A stretch of 64,000 bases of DNA from contig NZ_LRAC01000155.1 of the NCBI RefSeq assembly GCF_001517085.1, forward strand, positions 145,701 to 209,700, written 5' to 3'. The stretch comes from Paenibacillus sp. DMB5. GTDB taxonomy: Bacteria > Bacillota > Bacilli > Paenibacillales > Paenibacillaceae. The notes under the pieces are model-generated. The model did not search any database, was not told where the DNA came from, and was given only the letters and a program-made list of their open reading frames with translations. The translations under genes were made by a program, and so were the position numbers. Below are positions 25,848-35,721 of the stretch, piece by piece. Each line of letters starts with the position of its first letter. Position 1 is the first letter of the stretch.

Positions 25848-26677
25848 TGCCGCGTGCTCTCAGAAAAGGTCTGCCCCATGCCGCGCTGCTCGGCTACCTG
25901 CTGGTTGTGCTTTTTCCGTTCCTGTTTGTGCTGTTCTCCTCTGTAAAAAAGGACAATAACTCGATAGCCTTGAACCCCTTCGGCATTCCGAAGGAGTTCG
26001 TATTCAATAACTACGTGGAAGCCTGGGTGAACGCGAAGATCAGCACGTATTTTTTTAACAGCTTATACATCTCGGTCTTTGCCTCTGTGGTATCGATTAT
26101 CCTGGCCAGTATGTTCGCCTTCGCGGTTACCCGGATGCGCCACGGACGCTGGAATTTGCTGCTATACTCGTTTGTGCTGGTCGGAATGCTGATTCCGAAT
26201 AACGCGCTGATGCTGCCGATCTATACGATTGTACGTAAGCTGCATATTCTGAACACACACTGGGCGCTCATTATTCCGTATATTGCCAATGCGATCCCGT
26301 TTACGATCATTATTCTCGCTGCCTTCATGCGTTCACTTCCCAGTGAAATTGAGGAAGCGGCGGTAATGGATGGGTTGAAGGCCCCGGGTATCTTTGCTAA
26401 GATTATTGTACCTCTGACGGTTCCCGCCATGGTTACAGTTTTCATCGTCAATTTCCTGGGAAATTGGAATGAGTTTTTGCTGGCCAACTATTTTCTTTCC
26501 AATGATGAGCTGCGCACGCTTCCGGTGGGAATGGTCCAATTCCGTGATCAGTATCAGATGAACTATGCGCAGATGTCCGCGGGTATCGTCTACAGCGTAC
26601 TGCCGGTGGTTATCATTTATGCCATTTTGCAGGAGAAAATCATTGAAGGTGTAACGGCAGGCAGCGTAAAGGGCTAA
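25847..26677 (+). CDS. Carbohydrate ABC-transporter permease, MalG/UgpE type (module 2)
   Basis: Second permease subunit, 276 residues and six predicted helices. The EAA loop reads IEEAAVMDGLKAPGIFAKIIVPLTVP, and the C-terminus IIEGVTAGSVKG is typical. Its start overlaps the upstream stop (TGATG), so both permeases are translationally coupled and made in equal amounts. The sensor kinase gene follows after 26 nt, placing transport and sensing in one operon. Confidence 0.88.
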   Translation: MPRALRKGLPHAALLGYLLVVLFPFLFVLFSSVKKDNNSIALNPFGIPKEFVFNNYVEAWVNAKISTYFFNSLYISVFASVVSIILASMFAFAVTRMRHGRWNLLLYSFVLVGMLIPNNALMLPIYTIVRKLHILNTHWALIIPYIANAIPFTIIILAAFMRSLPSEIEEAAVMDGLKAPGIFAKIIVPLTVPAMVTVFIVNFLGNWNEFLLANYFLSNDELRTLPVGMVQFRDQYQMNYAQMSAGIVYSVLPVVIIYAILQEKIIEGVTAGSVKG

Positions 26678-26703
26678 CCTAATTACAGTCAGGAGCGCAG
26701 CTT

Positions 26704-28560
26704 ATGAATTTGCGCTATAAATTATTTACTGCTTTTTTGGGCCTGATCATTATTCCGCTATTTACCCTTGGCATGATTATGTTCTTCGTCACGTATAACT
26801 CCATTGAGAAGAAGTACAGCCAGCAGTCTGAGTATTCACTCAAAGCGATCAGCTACAGCATCTCCAATGTGTTCAAGGATATGAACAATGTAACGGACAA
26901 CGGGATAGCCACCTCGGTGTTCCACATGGCACTCAGTGCGGATGATCCCTCCAAGCAGGATCTGACCGATGCCGAGCAGCTCAGCCTGAACGCAAGCCAG
27001 CGCAATTTCCGGAGTCTGTTATACAATCATCCGTCGATCAGCTATGCGTTTTTGTACAATTTTAACGGAAAAGGCAGCTCGGAAATTGTCTCGGTATTCA
27101 CCAAGGAAAACTTCCGGACGCTACCGTACGAAAAATTCAAGGGAAGTGAGCTGTACCAGGAAGTAATGGAGCTTAACGGTGTGCCCAAGTGGCTGGCGCC
27201 GCATGAGTATCCTGAGCTGACCGGAACAGAGCCGGTATTTACACAGATCCGTCTGATTAAGGAGCTTAGCTTTTTTCAGAATATCGGTATTCTGGTGGTA
27301 CAGATCAAGAACTGGGAGTTCGAATCGATCTTCCGCAATTTGAAAATCGGGGACAGCAGCCAGAAGGTTTCTTTTATGCTGGTCAATGATAACGGGATGA
27401 TCCTGCTTGATCCGGACCACAGTCTGGACGGGCAGGATTTGAGCTCTTTTACAGCTAAAAAAATTACGTATAAGCCGGGCTTTCAGAGCTTCAGAACAGA
27501 GTTTGCCGGCGAAAAAAGCATTCTGTCCGTCTATCATCTCAAGGACTACCCCTGGAGCCTGGTCTCGGTCACCTCGTGGGATTCCCTGTCCCGCGAGGTT
27601 ACGGTGTTCGCCCGCTGGTTCGTAGCCGTGATTTTCCTGTGCTTGCTGGCAGCGGTCATATTTAACCTGTTTTTTATGAACCGGATTACCGGCGGCATTG
27701 CTGTCATTGTCCGCTTCATGCGGCGGGTAGAGGATGGCGACCTGACCACAAGGGTAGAGGAAAAAGGCAATGACGAGATGACCCTGCTGGCCAGAGGCAT
27801 CAACGATCTGATGAACAAAATCAATACGCTGTTCAACCGGATTCAGGTCGAGCAGCGCCGCAAAAACCAGGCGGAAATGCGGGTGCTGCAGGCGCAGATC
27901 AAGCCGCATTTTCTGTTCAATACACTGGAGTCGATCAATGTGCTTGCTGTCCAGAATGAAGGGCGGAAGGTCAGTGAGATGGTCTACCGGCTGGCCGGTA
28001 TTCTGCGGATCAGTATTCAGGACCGGGACGAAATTACACTGCAGGAGGAAGTTACCCATCTGCGCAACTATCTGGATATCCAGAAGTTCCGGTTCGAGGA
28101 TGTATTCGATTATGAAATCGACATTCCTGATGAGCTGCTGGGCTGCGGCATCCTGAAGCTGACACTGCAGCCGCTGGTGGAGAACAGCATTCAGCACGGG
28201 TTCGAGGGGATCGGATACCACGGCCTGGTAACGGTAAAAGGCTGGGAGGAGCGGGGCAATCTGATTCTGCGGATCGAGGATAACGGAATTGGTATGACAC
28301 CGGCCCAGCTGTCTGTGTTCCAATATATGGTTCACGATCCGGCTGAGGCAGATGCTTCATCCCGGACAGGAGATGGCATGCGCCACCAGGAACGGCGGGG
28401 GCTGGGCGTCCGCAGCGTGGCTGACCGTATCCGCATTGAGTACGGCAACCGGTACGGAATCTTTATCTGCGCCAGTCCCGGAACCGGAACGGTTATCCAG
28501 TGCGTCATTCCCAAATATGAGCAGGGGGAAGATCATTATGCTAAAGGTTCTGCTGGTTGA
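26704..28560 (+). CDS. yesM: YesM-type sensor histidine kinase (module 2)
   Basis: Membrane sensor of 618 residues, intact. One transmembrane helix at residues ~10-30 (LGLIIIPLFTLGMIMFFV), an extracellular dCache-like region to ~300, a second helix (WFVAVIFLCLLAAVIFNLFF), HAMP, then the His-kinase domain with LQAQIKPHFLFNTLES (phospho-acceptor His), and ATP-site boxes ENSIQHG, IEDNGIGM and GLGVRSVADR. CAGGAG precedes the ATG. The yesN start lies 23 nt inside its 3' end, so the pair is coupled. It should sense the ligand of module 2, possibly through the SBP. Confidence 0.9.
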   Translation: MNLRYKLFTAFLGLIIIPLFTLGMIMFFVTYNSIEKKYSQQSEYSLKAISYSISNVFKDMNNVTDNGIATSVFHMALSADDPSKQDLTDAEQLSLNASQRNFRSLLYNHPSISYAFLYNFNGKGSSEIVSVFTKENFRTLPYEKFKGSELYQEVMELNGVPKWLAPHEYPELTGTEPVFTQIRLIKELSFFQNIGILVVQIKNWEFESIFRNLKIGDSSQKVSFMLVNDNGMILLDPDHSLDGQDLSSFTAKKITYKPGFQSFRTEFAGEKSILSVYHLKDYPWSLVSVTSWDSLSREVTVFARWFVAVIFLCLLAAVIFNLFFMNRITGGIAVIVRFMRRVEDGDLTTRVEEKGNDEMTLLARGINDLMNKINTLFNRIQVEQRRKNQAEMRVLQAQIKPHFLFNTLESINVLAVQNEGRKVSEMVYRLAGILRISIQDRDEITLQEEVTHLRNYLDIQKFRFEDVFDYEIDIPDELLGCGILKLTLQPLVENSIQHGFEGIGYHGLVTVKGWEERGNLILRIEDNGIGMTPAQLSVFQYMVHDPAEADASSRTGDGMRHQERRGLGVRSVADRIRIEYGNRYGIFICASPGTGTVIQCVIPKYEQGEDHYAKGSAG

Positions 28561-29329
28561 CGATGAAGCCCCTATTCTGAACAATCTCAACAAAGTGCTG
28601 CCGTGGCAGGAGATGGGAATGGAGGTTGCAGGCATGGCGCGCAGCGGGATGGAGGCGCTCAGAATTGCCGAGGCGGAGGCGCCTGACCTGGTGCTTTGTG
28701 ACATCCGCATGCCGGTTATGGATGGTCTTACCTTCGTCAGCAAGCTGCGGGAAATGGGCCTGGAGAGCGAGGTACTGCTGCTAAGCGGGTATCAGGAGTT
28801 CGATTATGCCCGGGAAGCGATCCGGCTCGGAGTCAAGGAGTACATCTGCAAGCCGATTCATTATGAGGAGCTTGGCAACAAGGTGCGCAATATCGGCGCG
28901 CAAATCCGCAGCAGACAGTACAAGGATAAGCTGTACAACAGCGTTCCATTATTTCAGGAGTTGCCTGCTGAAGAGAATACGTCCCGGAAAACACCCGAGC
29001 AGCTGATGAACCAGGCCGCAAAATACATTTCGGAGCGGCTGCACTACGATCTCGGAATTGAAGAAGTGGCTGGCAGGATCGGCATCAGCAGCAGTTACTT
29101 CTGTCTTCTGTTTAAGAACCGGTTCGCGATGACCTTTGTGGAATATGTGACCCAGCAGCGGATTGAAGCGGCTAAGGTCATGCTTGCTGGCACTGATAAA
29201 AGCATAACGGCGATCAGCGCGGGTGTGGGATACCAGGAGCGGCGCTATTTTACCAAGGTATTCCAGAAGCAGACGGGGATGACCCCGAAAGAGTACCGTG
29301 ACCGCAGCCGAAGTCCTGAAGAACATTAA
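28538..29329 (+). CDS. yesN: Short YesN-type response regulator, AraC family (module 2)
   Basis: Two-component regulator of 263 residues. The receiver domain has VDDEAP (Asp8, Asp9), phospho-acceptor Asp55 in LVLCDIRMP and KEYICKPIH. A short linker then leads to the AraC-type double helix-turn-helix (IEEVAGRIGISSSYFCLLFK; ITAISAGVGYQERRYFTKVF). It lacks the ~150-residue middle region found in the module 1 paralogue. AGCAGGGGGAAG precedes ATG 28538, overlapping the kinase gene. The partner is the kinase upstream. Target is probably the promoter before 23470. Confidence 0.88.
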   Translation: MLKVLLVDDEAPILNNLNKVLPWQEMGMEVAGMARSGMEALRIAEAEAPDLVLCDIRMPVMDGLTFVSKLREMGLESEVLLLSGYQEFDYAREAIRLGVKEYICKPIHYEELGNKVRNIGAQIRSRQYKDKLYNSVPLFQELPAEENTSRKTPEQLMNQAAKYISERLHYDLGIEEVAGRIGISSSYFCLLFKNRFAMTFVEYVTQQRIEAAKVMLAGTDKSITAISAGVGYQERRYFTKVFQKQTGMTPKEYRDRSRSPEEH

Positions 29330-29629
29330 CCGGCTGGAATTTCCTGAATGGCGACTGTAAAAAAGGGTAACCAATATAAAGTCTAATACAAAGCTCGATG
29401 CGTGGACGATTAACCTGGAGGGTGAAGGGGGAATCGTCTTTGTTTTTTTTCTTTACATAAAATGAAACTTTTTGAGGGCCGCAGCGTCTAATACTATGTT
29501 TTGTAAAAAGAGCGTGGCAAAAAAACAGCTTCACGGCAGCTGTTAAAGCGTTTTGTTTTACGGGATTATAAGCAGACAGAGAACACACCTGCCTTATAGA
29601 CTAAAAATGGGAGCAGAAGGAGTCATACC
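29330..29629. other. Intergenic region with terminator-like hairpin
   Basis: GACGATT and AATCGTC (about 29407-29440) form a 7-bp stem followed by TTTGTTTTTTTT, a plausible terminator for module 2. The remaining ~170 bp before the next gene is AT-rich and presumably holds its promoter, but no clear -35/-10 pair is seen. Confidence 0.5.
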
Positions 29630-31876
29630 ATGAATTTAAAAAAATTAACGTTAGTCGCTGCATTGGCTGTATCTCAGGCCGCAGCTGCGGTTCCGGCTTA
29701 TGCCGTACCGGTAAGTACCGCCGGAGTAACCGGCACTGTAGTAAGTACAGTACAGGCTGTTCAGCCTAGTGAGGCCGTTGTTCAGCCTGAAGCTACAGAT
29801 CCGCTGCCGAGTGAGGTGCCTGCAGGTACGGTCACACCGACAGCCACTCCGAATCCGGGCGTTACCCCTGAGCCTGCTGCAACTGCAGCTCCATCGGCCA
29901 CTGCTACACCGGTTCCAACGGAAACTGCAGCACCTGCTGCTACAGATGGAACTGTCGTTCAGCCGCAGAATACGGTAAACGCTGTATACGGAACCTCTGC
30001 TAACCAGCTTATCCTGCATATGAACAGCAGACAAATGTACAAAAACGGAATTTCTTATCTGGCTAACCAGCCGATGGCTGTCAAGAACGGAGTATCCTAC
30101 GTTTCCATCCGCGCGATGGTTGAAATGGTAGGCGTAAGCTACACCTATGAGGCCAAAACAAAGGAAGTTGTTGTTACCAAAGGCAGCAGTGTAATGCGCT
30201 TCAAGACAGACAGCAAAATTTATACTGTAAACGGCACAAAAGTGACAATGAAAGGGCCTGCTTACCAGTTCAAAGGCACCTTTATGGTTCCGCTGACCTC
30301 GATTACCGCCGCCCTCAATCTTCCTTATACAGTGGATAACATTGGCAAACGTGTTATTTTGACGCTGAACACCAAGCCGACAGCAACCTTCAGTGTGCAG
30401 TCAACTGAAATTTTTGCCGGCCAGACTTATATTAACTACACCACTTCCAGCTCTTCACCGAACGGTACGCCGATTGTAGAGGAGCGCTGGAGTGACAATA
30501 AACAGGATATCTATGACCAGCCAGGCTATTATACGGTTACTTATTCCGTTCGTGATGCGAACGGGCAGTGGAGTGATCCTTATTCAGTGACAATTAAGGT
30601 TTTGCAGCCGAACCAGCCGCCGGTCGCCAATTTCACCACTAACAAAGAAGAATACAAAATGGGTGAACCAATCACCCTGACCGATCTCAGCTATGATCCG
30701 GAGTACGAAGAGCTTACAGCGGAATGGACGAACCGCGCACTCGCATTCTTCAACCCGGGCCCGGTGTCGATCCAGCTGAAGGTAACCGATAAGCACGGAT
30801 TGAGCAGCACCTTTGAAAAGACCATTAATATTACCAGCGAGCAGCTGTACACCCAGGATGAGGTAGCGAAGCTGTTCACGGTGCCTGGGGACGTGATCTC
30901 CATGGACGGCGGATCGATTCCCGGCCTGCCTAACCTGACTTATAATTTGTCTTCAGAAAATTACAAGCTCATCCGCAGTAACAGCCCGGAAACAGTAAAT
31001 CAGGAGGGCGTGCTGTACCGCGAAACTTCGGTCGGCAATACCCGCTTCCTTGTTCATCACTTGAACAACATGTCTACGAGACAGAAGCTGTACGTTATTG
31101 CAACCAACAACAATCTGTATCCGACGACGATTACAACGCAGTATTCCGGGATTGCCGGTCCGGTCACTTCTCCGGAATATACTGGTAAAATCTCGATCCT
31201 GAAGTATTATAATTCAATGATTACCAACGAGAAATACAACACAACAACCCTGCTGCCGGGTGAGAGCAGAGCTATTCTGACGGATATTAACAAAATCGCG
31301 ATGAAGCCGGGCGAGGTATTGTCGCTTAGCGCTGATCTGTTCAGTGATCTGACGGTTCAATACAACGTGGTTATGGTTGAAGAGAGCAAGGACCCGATTG
31401 CCCTCCTGCCTACCCTGCCGGTTCTGGACCGTGACGGTGTGCACAACCGCGGTACTTATCCGGATTCTACCCGGATCATCAATGTAAGTGATGTGGTCGG
31501 AACGACCCAGTCCAAGCTGATTCTGGGGGATAACAGAAATGACCTGAATCTGATCGGTATTGATCCGATGACAGGAACGGAAGCGTCAAATGCCGGGAAC
31601 TTCGGTGTGCTGTACAAAATCAGACTCGAACGTGTGGCCGCCAACACACTGATTACGTTCAACCCGCGTGGTGGTAATTACCTTGGATCGGTAATGGTTA
31701 ATGGCACCATTGTCAATCTGCCAAACAAAGGCAGCCTGTCCAGCTCTGATATGAACGCAGTTGTATACCGTTCCGGTAATTTTGAAGGACCAGTGGAAAT
31801 TGTATTCTCGGTGGCTTCAGGAAGCAATCTGCCGGTGAACTTTGTATTTACACCGCTGCCTGCGTTGAAGCAATAG
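29630..31876 (+). CDS. Secreted protein with copper-amine-oxidase N-terminal domain and PKD-like repeats
   Basis: Exported protein of 748 residues. A Sec signal peptide ends at AYA (residue ~26). Residues ~27-120 form a Pro/Thr/Ala/Glu-rich low-complexity stalk. Residues ~125-240 match the copper-amine-oxidase-like N-terminal domain common in Paenibacillus surface proteins (ISYLANQPMAVKNGVSYVSIR; YTVNGTKVTMKG; YQFKGTFMVPLTSITAAL). PKD-like modules follow (~250-400; QPNQPPVANFTTNKEEYKMGEP). The last ~350 residues match nothing I recognise. No catalytic site is evident, so a cell-wall or matrix role is inferred. No SLH or LPXTG anchor seen. GAAGGAGTC precedes the ATG. Confidence 0.72.
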   Translation: MNLKKLTLVAALAVSQAAAAVPAYAVPVSTAGVTGTVVSTVQAVQPSEAVVQPEATDPLPSEVPAGTVTPTATPNPGVTPEPAATAAPSATATPVPTETAAPAATDGTVVQPQNTVNAVYGTSANQLILHMNSRQMYKNGISYLANQPMAVKNGVSYVSIRAMVEMVGVSYTYEAKTKEVVVTKGSSVMRFKTDSKIYTVNGTKVTMKGPAYQFKGTFMVPLTSITAALNLPYTVDNIGKRVILTLNTKPTATFSVQSTEIFAGQTYINYTTSSSSPNGTPIVEERWSDNKQDIYDQPGYYTVTYSVRDANGQWSDPYSVTIKVLQPNQPPVANFTTNKEEYKMGEPITLTDLSYDPEYEELTAEWTNRALAFFNPGPVSIQLKVTDKHGLSSTFEKTINITSEQLYTQDEVAKLFTVPGDVISMDGGSIPGLPNLTYNLSSENYKLIRSNSPETVNQEGVLYRETSVGNTRFLVHHLNNMSTRQKLYVIATNNNLYPTTITTQYSGIAGPVTSPEYTGKISILKYYNSMITNEKYNTTTLLPGESRAILTDINKIAMKPGEVLSLSADLFSDLTVQYNVVMVEESKDPIALLPTLPVLDRDGVHNRGTYPDSTRIINVSDVVGTTQSKLILGDNRNDLNLIGIDPMTGTEASNAGNFGVLYKIRLERVAANTLITFNPRGGNYLGSVMVNGTIVNLPNKGSLSSSDMNAVVYRSGNFEGPVEIVFSVASGSNLPVNFVFTPLPALKQ

Positions 31877-31899
31877 GATATTAAAGGTTAAGTTACGAT

Positions 31900-31945
31900 A
31901 AAACCGGTTAAAGCCCTGTTAACAGGGACTTTAGCCGGTTTTGCT
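31900..31945 (+). terminator. Rho-independent terminator
   Basis: AAAACCGG pairs with CCGGTTTT across an inner CCCTGTTAACAGGG palindrome; strong hairpin with a T-rich 3' side. Confidence 0.85.
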
Positions 31946-32094
31946 GTATCTACCCGTGGCTCAAATTTTTGATTCCGGCAAAACACCGGGAAGAAAGACT
32001 GCACGGCCGTGGTGCTTGATTGACGGAGCAATGGTTTTGGGGCATTATAAAGAGAGTGCAACAGCAAATGAATTATGTTATGGGAGATGAGCGA

Positions 32095-32556
32095 ATGCTG
32101 TCGACAGAACAAATACTGGAAGCCATGTCGGGGCAGGGGCTGCGAATCACCGATCAGCGCAAGACGCTTGCCAAGTTATTCGGCGAGAATACGGGATATT
32201 TGTCGGCGAAGGATGTCTATGATTATATGGGCCGCAAGTACAGCGGACTCAGCTTTGATACGGTATACCGCAACCTGCGTGTCATGGAAGAGCTGGGTGT
32301 GCTTGAACAGGTGGTATTTGAAGACGGCGTTAAATTCAAAGCCAGCTGCAATCAGGACCATCATCATCATCATATGATCTGCCTTCAATGCATGAAGACT
32401 TACCCGATTCATTTCTGCCCGATGAATCTAACGGATACTCCGGACCAGTTCCGGGTAGTCAAGCATAAATTTGAGGTGTTCGGTTACTGCAAAGACTGTG
32501 AGAGCGGCAAGGAAGCAGAATCTGCGCTTGCAGCCCACGGCAAAGAAGGCCGCTGA
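32095..32556 (+). CDS. zur: Fur-family zinc uptake regulator
   Basis: Metal-dependent repressor of 153 residues. The N-terminal winged helix has LSFDTVYRNLRVMEELG. The dimerisation domain carries HHHHHMICLQC and FGYCKDC, the two CXXC pairs that hold structural zinc, and FCPM. The pattern follows B. subtilis Zur (five histidines, CXXC, a CPM motif and a HKFEIYG-like stretch) more closely than Fur or PerR. I chose ATG 32095 behind GGGAGATGAG; the frame is open from 32020. It overlaps no promoter but is followed 1 nt later by yidD. The zinc importer 3.6 kb downstream has two Zur-like boxes, which supports the assignment. Confidence 0.83.
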   Translation: MLSTEQILEAMSGQGLRITDQRKTLAKLFGENTGYLSAKDVYDYMGRKYSGLSFDTVYRNLRVMEELGVLEQVVFEDGVKFKASCNQDHHHHHMICLQCMKTYPIHFCPMNLTDTPDQFRVVKHKFEVFGYCKDCESGKEAESALAAHGKEGR

Positions 32557-32557
32557 T

Positions 32558-32821
32558 ATGCCGGACCTGCGCAGAACGGTCCAGGCGCCGATCAGGGTAT
32601 ACCGCAAGTTCATATCACCGCTGAAGCCTGCGACCTGCCGGTTCTATCCAACCTGCTCGGCGTACGCGCTGGAGGCGATAGAAGTGCACGGCCCGGTGAA
32701 GGGCTCCTGGCTGGCCGCCAAGCGGATTGCCAGATGCCATCCCTTCCATCCGGGAGGGCTTGATCCTGTCCCTCCGCGGGAGGACCAGCCGCCGGATGAA
32801 GGGGCTGTCCGGCCGACTTGA
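32558..32821 (+). CDS. yidD: Membrane protein insertion efficiency factor
   Basis: Small protein of 87 residues of the YidD family, an amphipathic membrane-associated helper of YidC/Sec-dependent insertion. Diagnostic motifs: RVYRKFISPLKPATCRFYPTCS, then GSWLAAKRIARCHPFHPGGLDPVP, with the conserved cysteines. The ATG at 32558 comes one base after the zur stop, behind GAAGGCC within the zur 3' end, so the two are probably co-transcribed. The C-terminal tail (EDQPPDEGAVRPT) is acidic and lacks the usual basic run. Confidence 0.88.
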   Translation: MPDLRRTVQAPIRVYRKFISPLKPATCRFYPTCSAYALEAIEVHGPVKGSWLAAKRIARCHPFHPGGLDPVPPREDQPPDEGAVRPT

Positions 32822-32889
32822 CAGGATGGCGGATTTTTGGGTATATTTTGGAGAATAATATGCATTCCGAGGAACGGATAAGTAAATCA

Positions 32890-33142
32890 GGTTGGCCATT
32901 ACAGAGAGCCGGGAGCGCTGGGAACCGGTATGGTGCACAGATTGAAGATGGTCCGGGAGGAACTGTGCCTGAGCAGCGGCTGCGGAAATAAGCGGCCTGT
33001 CGTAAGGACACAGCGTGATCCAGCGTTAATGGACAGTTCTTGATTAAGAACTGGCGAAGCCTGTGCTCTGTGAGGAGCCGGGGAACTTTGGGTGGTATCG
33101 CGTGAGTATACTCTCGCCCCATATTGGGGCGGGAGTTTTTTG
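32890..33142 (+). promoter_or_regulatory. T-box riboswitch, tRNA-Met (AUG specifier), upstream of metG
   Basis: Leader with the conserved T-box GGGTGGTATCGCG (33090-33102), where uncharged tRNA pairs with the antiterminator, and Stem I features AGAGAG and TGGGAAC. The specifier loop holds ATG at 32930-32932, matching methionine. The competing terminator CTCTCGCCCC-ATATT-GGGGCGGGAG (33111-33135) is followed by TTTTTT. Low charged tRNA-Met should allow read-through into metG. Confidence 0.92.
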
Positions 33143-33199
33143 TGTGACCTAAGCTGCATGATCATGAGATTTGCCAATACGAAAGGATGAACAGGATCA

Positions 33200-35226
33200 A
33201 TGAGTGAGAACAAAACATTTTATCTGACAACCCCAATCTACTATCCGAGCGACAAGCTGCATATCGGACACGCCTATTCGACAGTAGCCGGCGATGCAAT
33301 GGCCCGTTACAAGCGGCTGCGCGGCTATGAAGTACGCTATCTGACCGGTACGGACGAGCATGGGCAGAAAATTGAGGAAAAGGCCGCCAAGGCCGGCAAG
33401 ACGCCTCAGGAGTTCGTTGACGGAATTGTTCTAGGAATCAAGGAGCTGTGGCGTAAGCTGGACATCTCCAATGATGATTTCATCCGCACTACAGAGGAAC
33501 GCCATAAAACAGTGGTTGCTGATATTTTTGACCGGCTGCTGCAGCAGGGTGATATCTACAAAGGCGAATATGAGGGCTGGTATTGTATCTCTGATGAAAC
33601 CTTCTATACGGAAACGCAGCTCGTGGACATCGAACGTGATGCGGACGGCAACATTACCGGAGGCAAAAGCCCGGACAGCGGACACCCGGTTGAGCTGGTA
33701 AAAGAAGAGAGCTACTTCTTCCGGATGAGCAAATATGCTGACCGCTTGCTCAAGTTCTACGAGGAGAATCCGGAATTTATTCTGCCGGAATCACGCAAGA
33801 ACGAAATGATCAACAACTTCATCAAGCCGGGTCTGGAGGACCTCGCTGTTTCCCGCACAACCTTTGACTGGGGCGTAAAGGTAAAAGGCGATGCCAAGCA
33901 CGTAGTTTATGTATGGATCGATGCACTCACCAACTATATTACAGCTCTCGGTTACGGCTCTGCCGACCGCAGTCTGTACGACAAGTTCTGGCCGGCGGAT
34001 GTACACATTGTCGGCAAGGAAATCGTCCGTTTCCATACGATCTACTGGCCAATCATCCTGATGGCGCTGGGCGAGCCGCTGCCTAAGAAGGTGTTTGCCC
34101 ACGGCTGGCTGCTGATGAAGGACGGCAAAATGTCCAAATCCAAAGGCAATGTAGTAGATCCGGTAACCCTGATCGACCGCTACGGCCTGGATGCGCTGCG
34201 CTACTACCTGCTGCGTGAGGTTCCGTTCGGCTCTGACGGTACGTTTACTCCGGAAAGTTTTGTTGACCGGATCAACTAGACCTGGCGAATGACCTCGGCA
34301 ACCTGCTGAACCGTACCGGAGCTATGGTGGAGAAATATTTCGGCGGCGAGCTGCCGGCTTACGCTGGCAAAGTTACGGCCTTTGACGGCGAGCTGGAAGC
34401 TGCTGTAGAGAGCACCTATGCGAAGGTAGAAGAAGCAATGGAAAAGATGGAGTTCTCCGTTGCGCTTACCGCCATCGGCGCGCTGATCAGCCGTACGAAC
34501 AAGTACATCGATGAAACCCAGCCTTGGGTGCTGGCCAAGGATGAGAGCAGAAACGGTGAGCTTGCCTCCGTAATGAGACATTTGGTGGAAGGACTGCGCA
34601 CCGCTTCGATTCTGCTGCAGCCGTTCCTGACCGGCGCTCCGGCCAAGATCTGGGAGCAGCTGGGCATTCAGCCGGGCGAGCTGACCACCTGGGACAGCGG
34701 CCGCACCTTCGGCCTGATCCCGGCCGGCACCAAGCTCGCCAAGGGCGACCCGATCTTCCCGCGGCTTGACGTAGCCGTGGAAGTGGCCTACATCGCCGAA
34801 GCGATGGGTGCAGGCAAGCCGGCGGCAGCCGAGCCTGAGGCGGCTCCAGCACCGGCTGCGGGAGATGCTCCGGCGGCTGTAGAGCCGGAGGAAGAGCACA
34901 AGGAAGAAATCGGCATCGACGATTTCGCCAAAGCCGAGCTGCGCGTAGCCCAGGTTATTGCGGCTGAGCCGGTGAAGAAGGCCGACAAGCTGCTGAAGCT
35001 GCAGCTGGATCTGGGCTATGAGCAGCGCCAGGTGGTATCGGGCATTGCGAAGTTCTACACACCGGAAGAGCTGGTGGGTCGCAAGGTGATCTGCATCGTT
35101 AACCTGAAGCCGGTCAAGCTGCGCGGCGAGCTGTCCCAGGGTATGATTCTGGCAGCCTCCAAAGGCGACCAGCTGACCATCGCCACTGTGCCGGACAGCA
35201 TGCCGAACGGAGCAATTGTGAAGTAG
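33200..35226 (+). pseudogene. metG: Methionyl-tRNA synthetase, interrupted by one frameshift
   Basis: Class I aminoacyl-tRNA synthetase charging tRNA-Met. Seen: HIGHAYSTVAGD (HIGH box), KMSKSKGN (KMSKS box), the anticodon-binding helical domain, an Ala/Pro/Glu-rich linker and a C-terminal EMAP-like tRNA-binding domain (IDDFAKAELRVAQV...GELSQGMILAAS). The first frame stops at 34279 (FVDRIN stop); one extra base near 34277 (AACTACGACC) would give VDRINYDLANDLGNLLNRT and a ~675-residue enzyme of normal size. The ATG at 33200 follows GAAAGGATGAAC. As an essential gene under an intact T-box, it is very probably functional in the organism and broken only in this sequence. Confidence 0.9.
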
Positions 35227-35302
35227 GCAGGTTTCAGTTACAGACAGTTGCATAACATGGCTGTTCATATCGGCGTAAGCCGGAGTTAACAGTACGTATA
35301 GA

Positions 35303-35382
35303 AGAACGCCGCATGCCGGTAACGGGAGACACTGTTGATAAGACAGGGTGAAACCCGCCGGCTGCAGGCGTTCTTTTATTTT
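35303..35382 (+). terminator. Rho-independent terminator after metG
   Basis: AGAACGCC (35303-35310) pairs with GGCGTTCT (35367-35374), with inner GCCGG/CCGGC pairing, followed by TTTATTTT. A long hairpin with a ~40-nt loop. Confidence 0.65.
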
Positions 35383-35495
35383 GGCGAGGAAGAGATGGTG
35401 CTATAAGACTTAAGAAGCAGTTAATACTGTTAAGAGGATTCTTCGGGTGAGCGGATTTTTCAGCCTCTACTCCTGCTGTGCCGAGCATTAGGTGG

Positions 35496-35570
35496 CTAAC
35501 GGACCGAGGAGACCTTATGTTCAATGCAGAGGCCCTATTGCGAGGCTAACGGACCGTAGTGCACTTATTG
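35496..35570 (+). repeat. Two copies of a CTAACGGAC dispersed repeat
   Basis: CTAACGGACCGAGGAGACCTTAT (35496-35518) and CTAACGGACCGTAGTGCACTTAT (35546-35568) are direct repeats 50 bp apart. Four related units occur at 50024-50205. Confidence 0.6.
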
Positions 35571-35721
35571 TACTTGAAATACTCCTTTTTTTACCGGAAG
35601 TTAGAATGTTGGGATTGTGGCTGGATGGGAGGAGATTATTGGTATTGGGAGTGAACACATTGCTTATTCGTACGCGGGAGTGGCCTTCGGCAGATTCATG
35701 AGTGGAAAGGAGAGTTCAGTG

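Noticed and set aside
35492..35701. Small open frame before znuA
   Set aside because: It runs through CTAACGGAC repeats, lacks a ribosome-binding site and encodes nothing recognisable.
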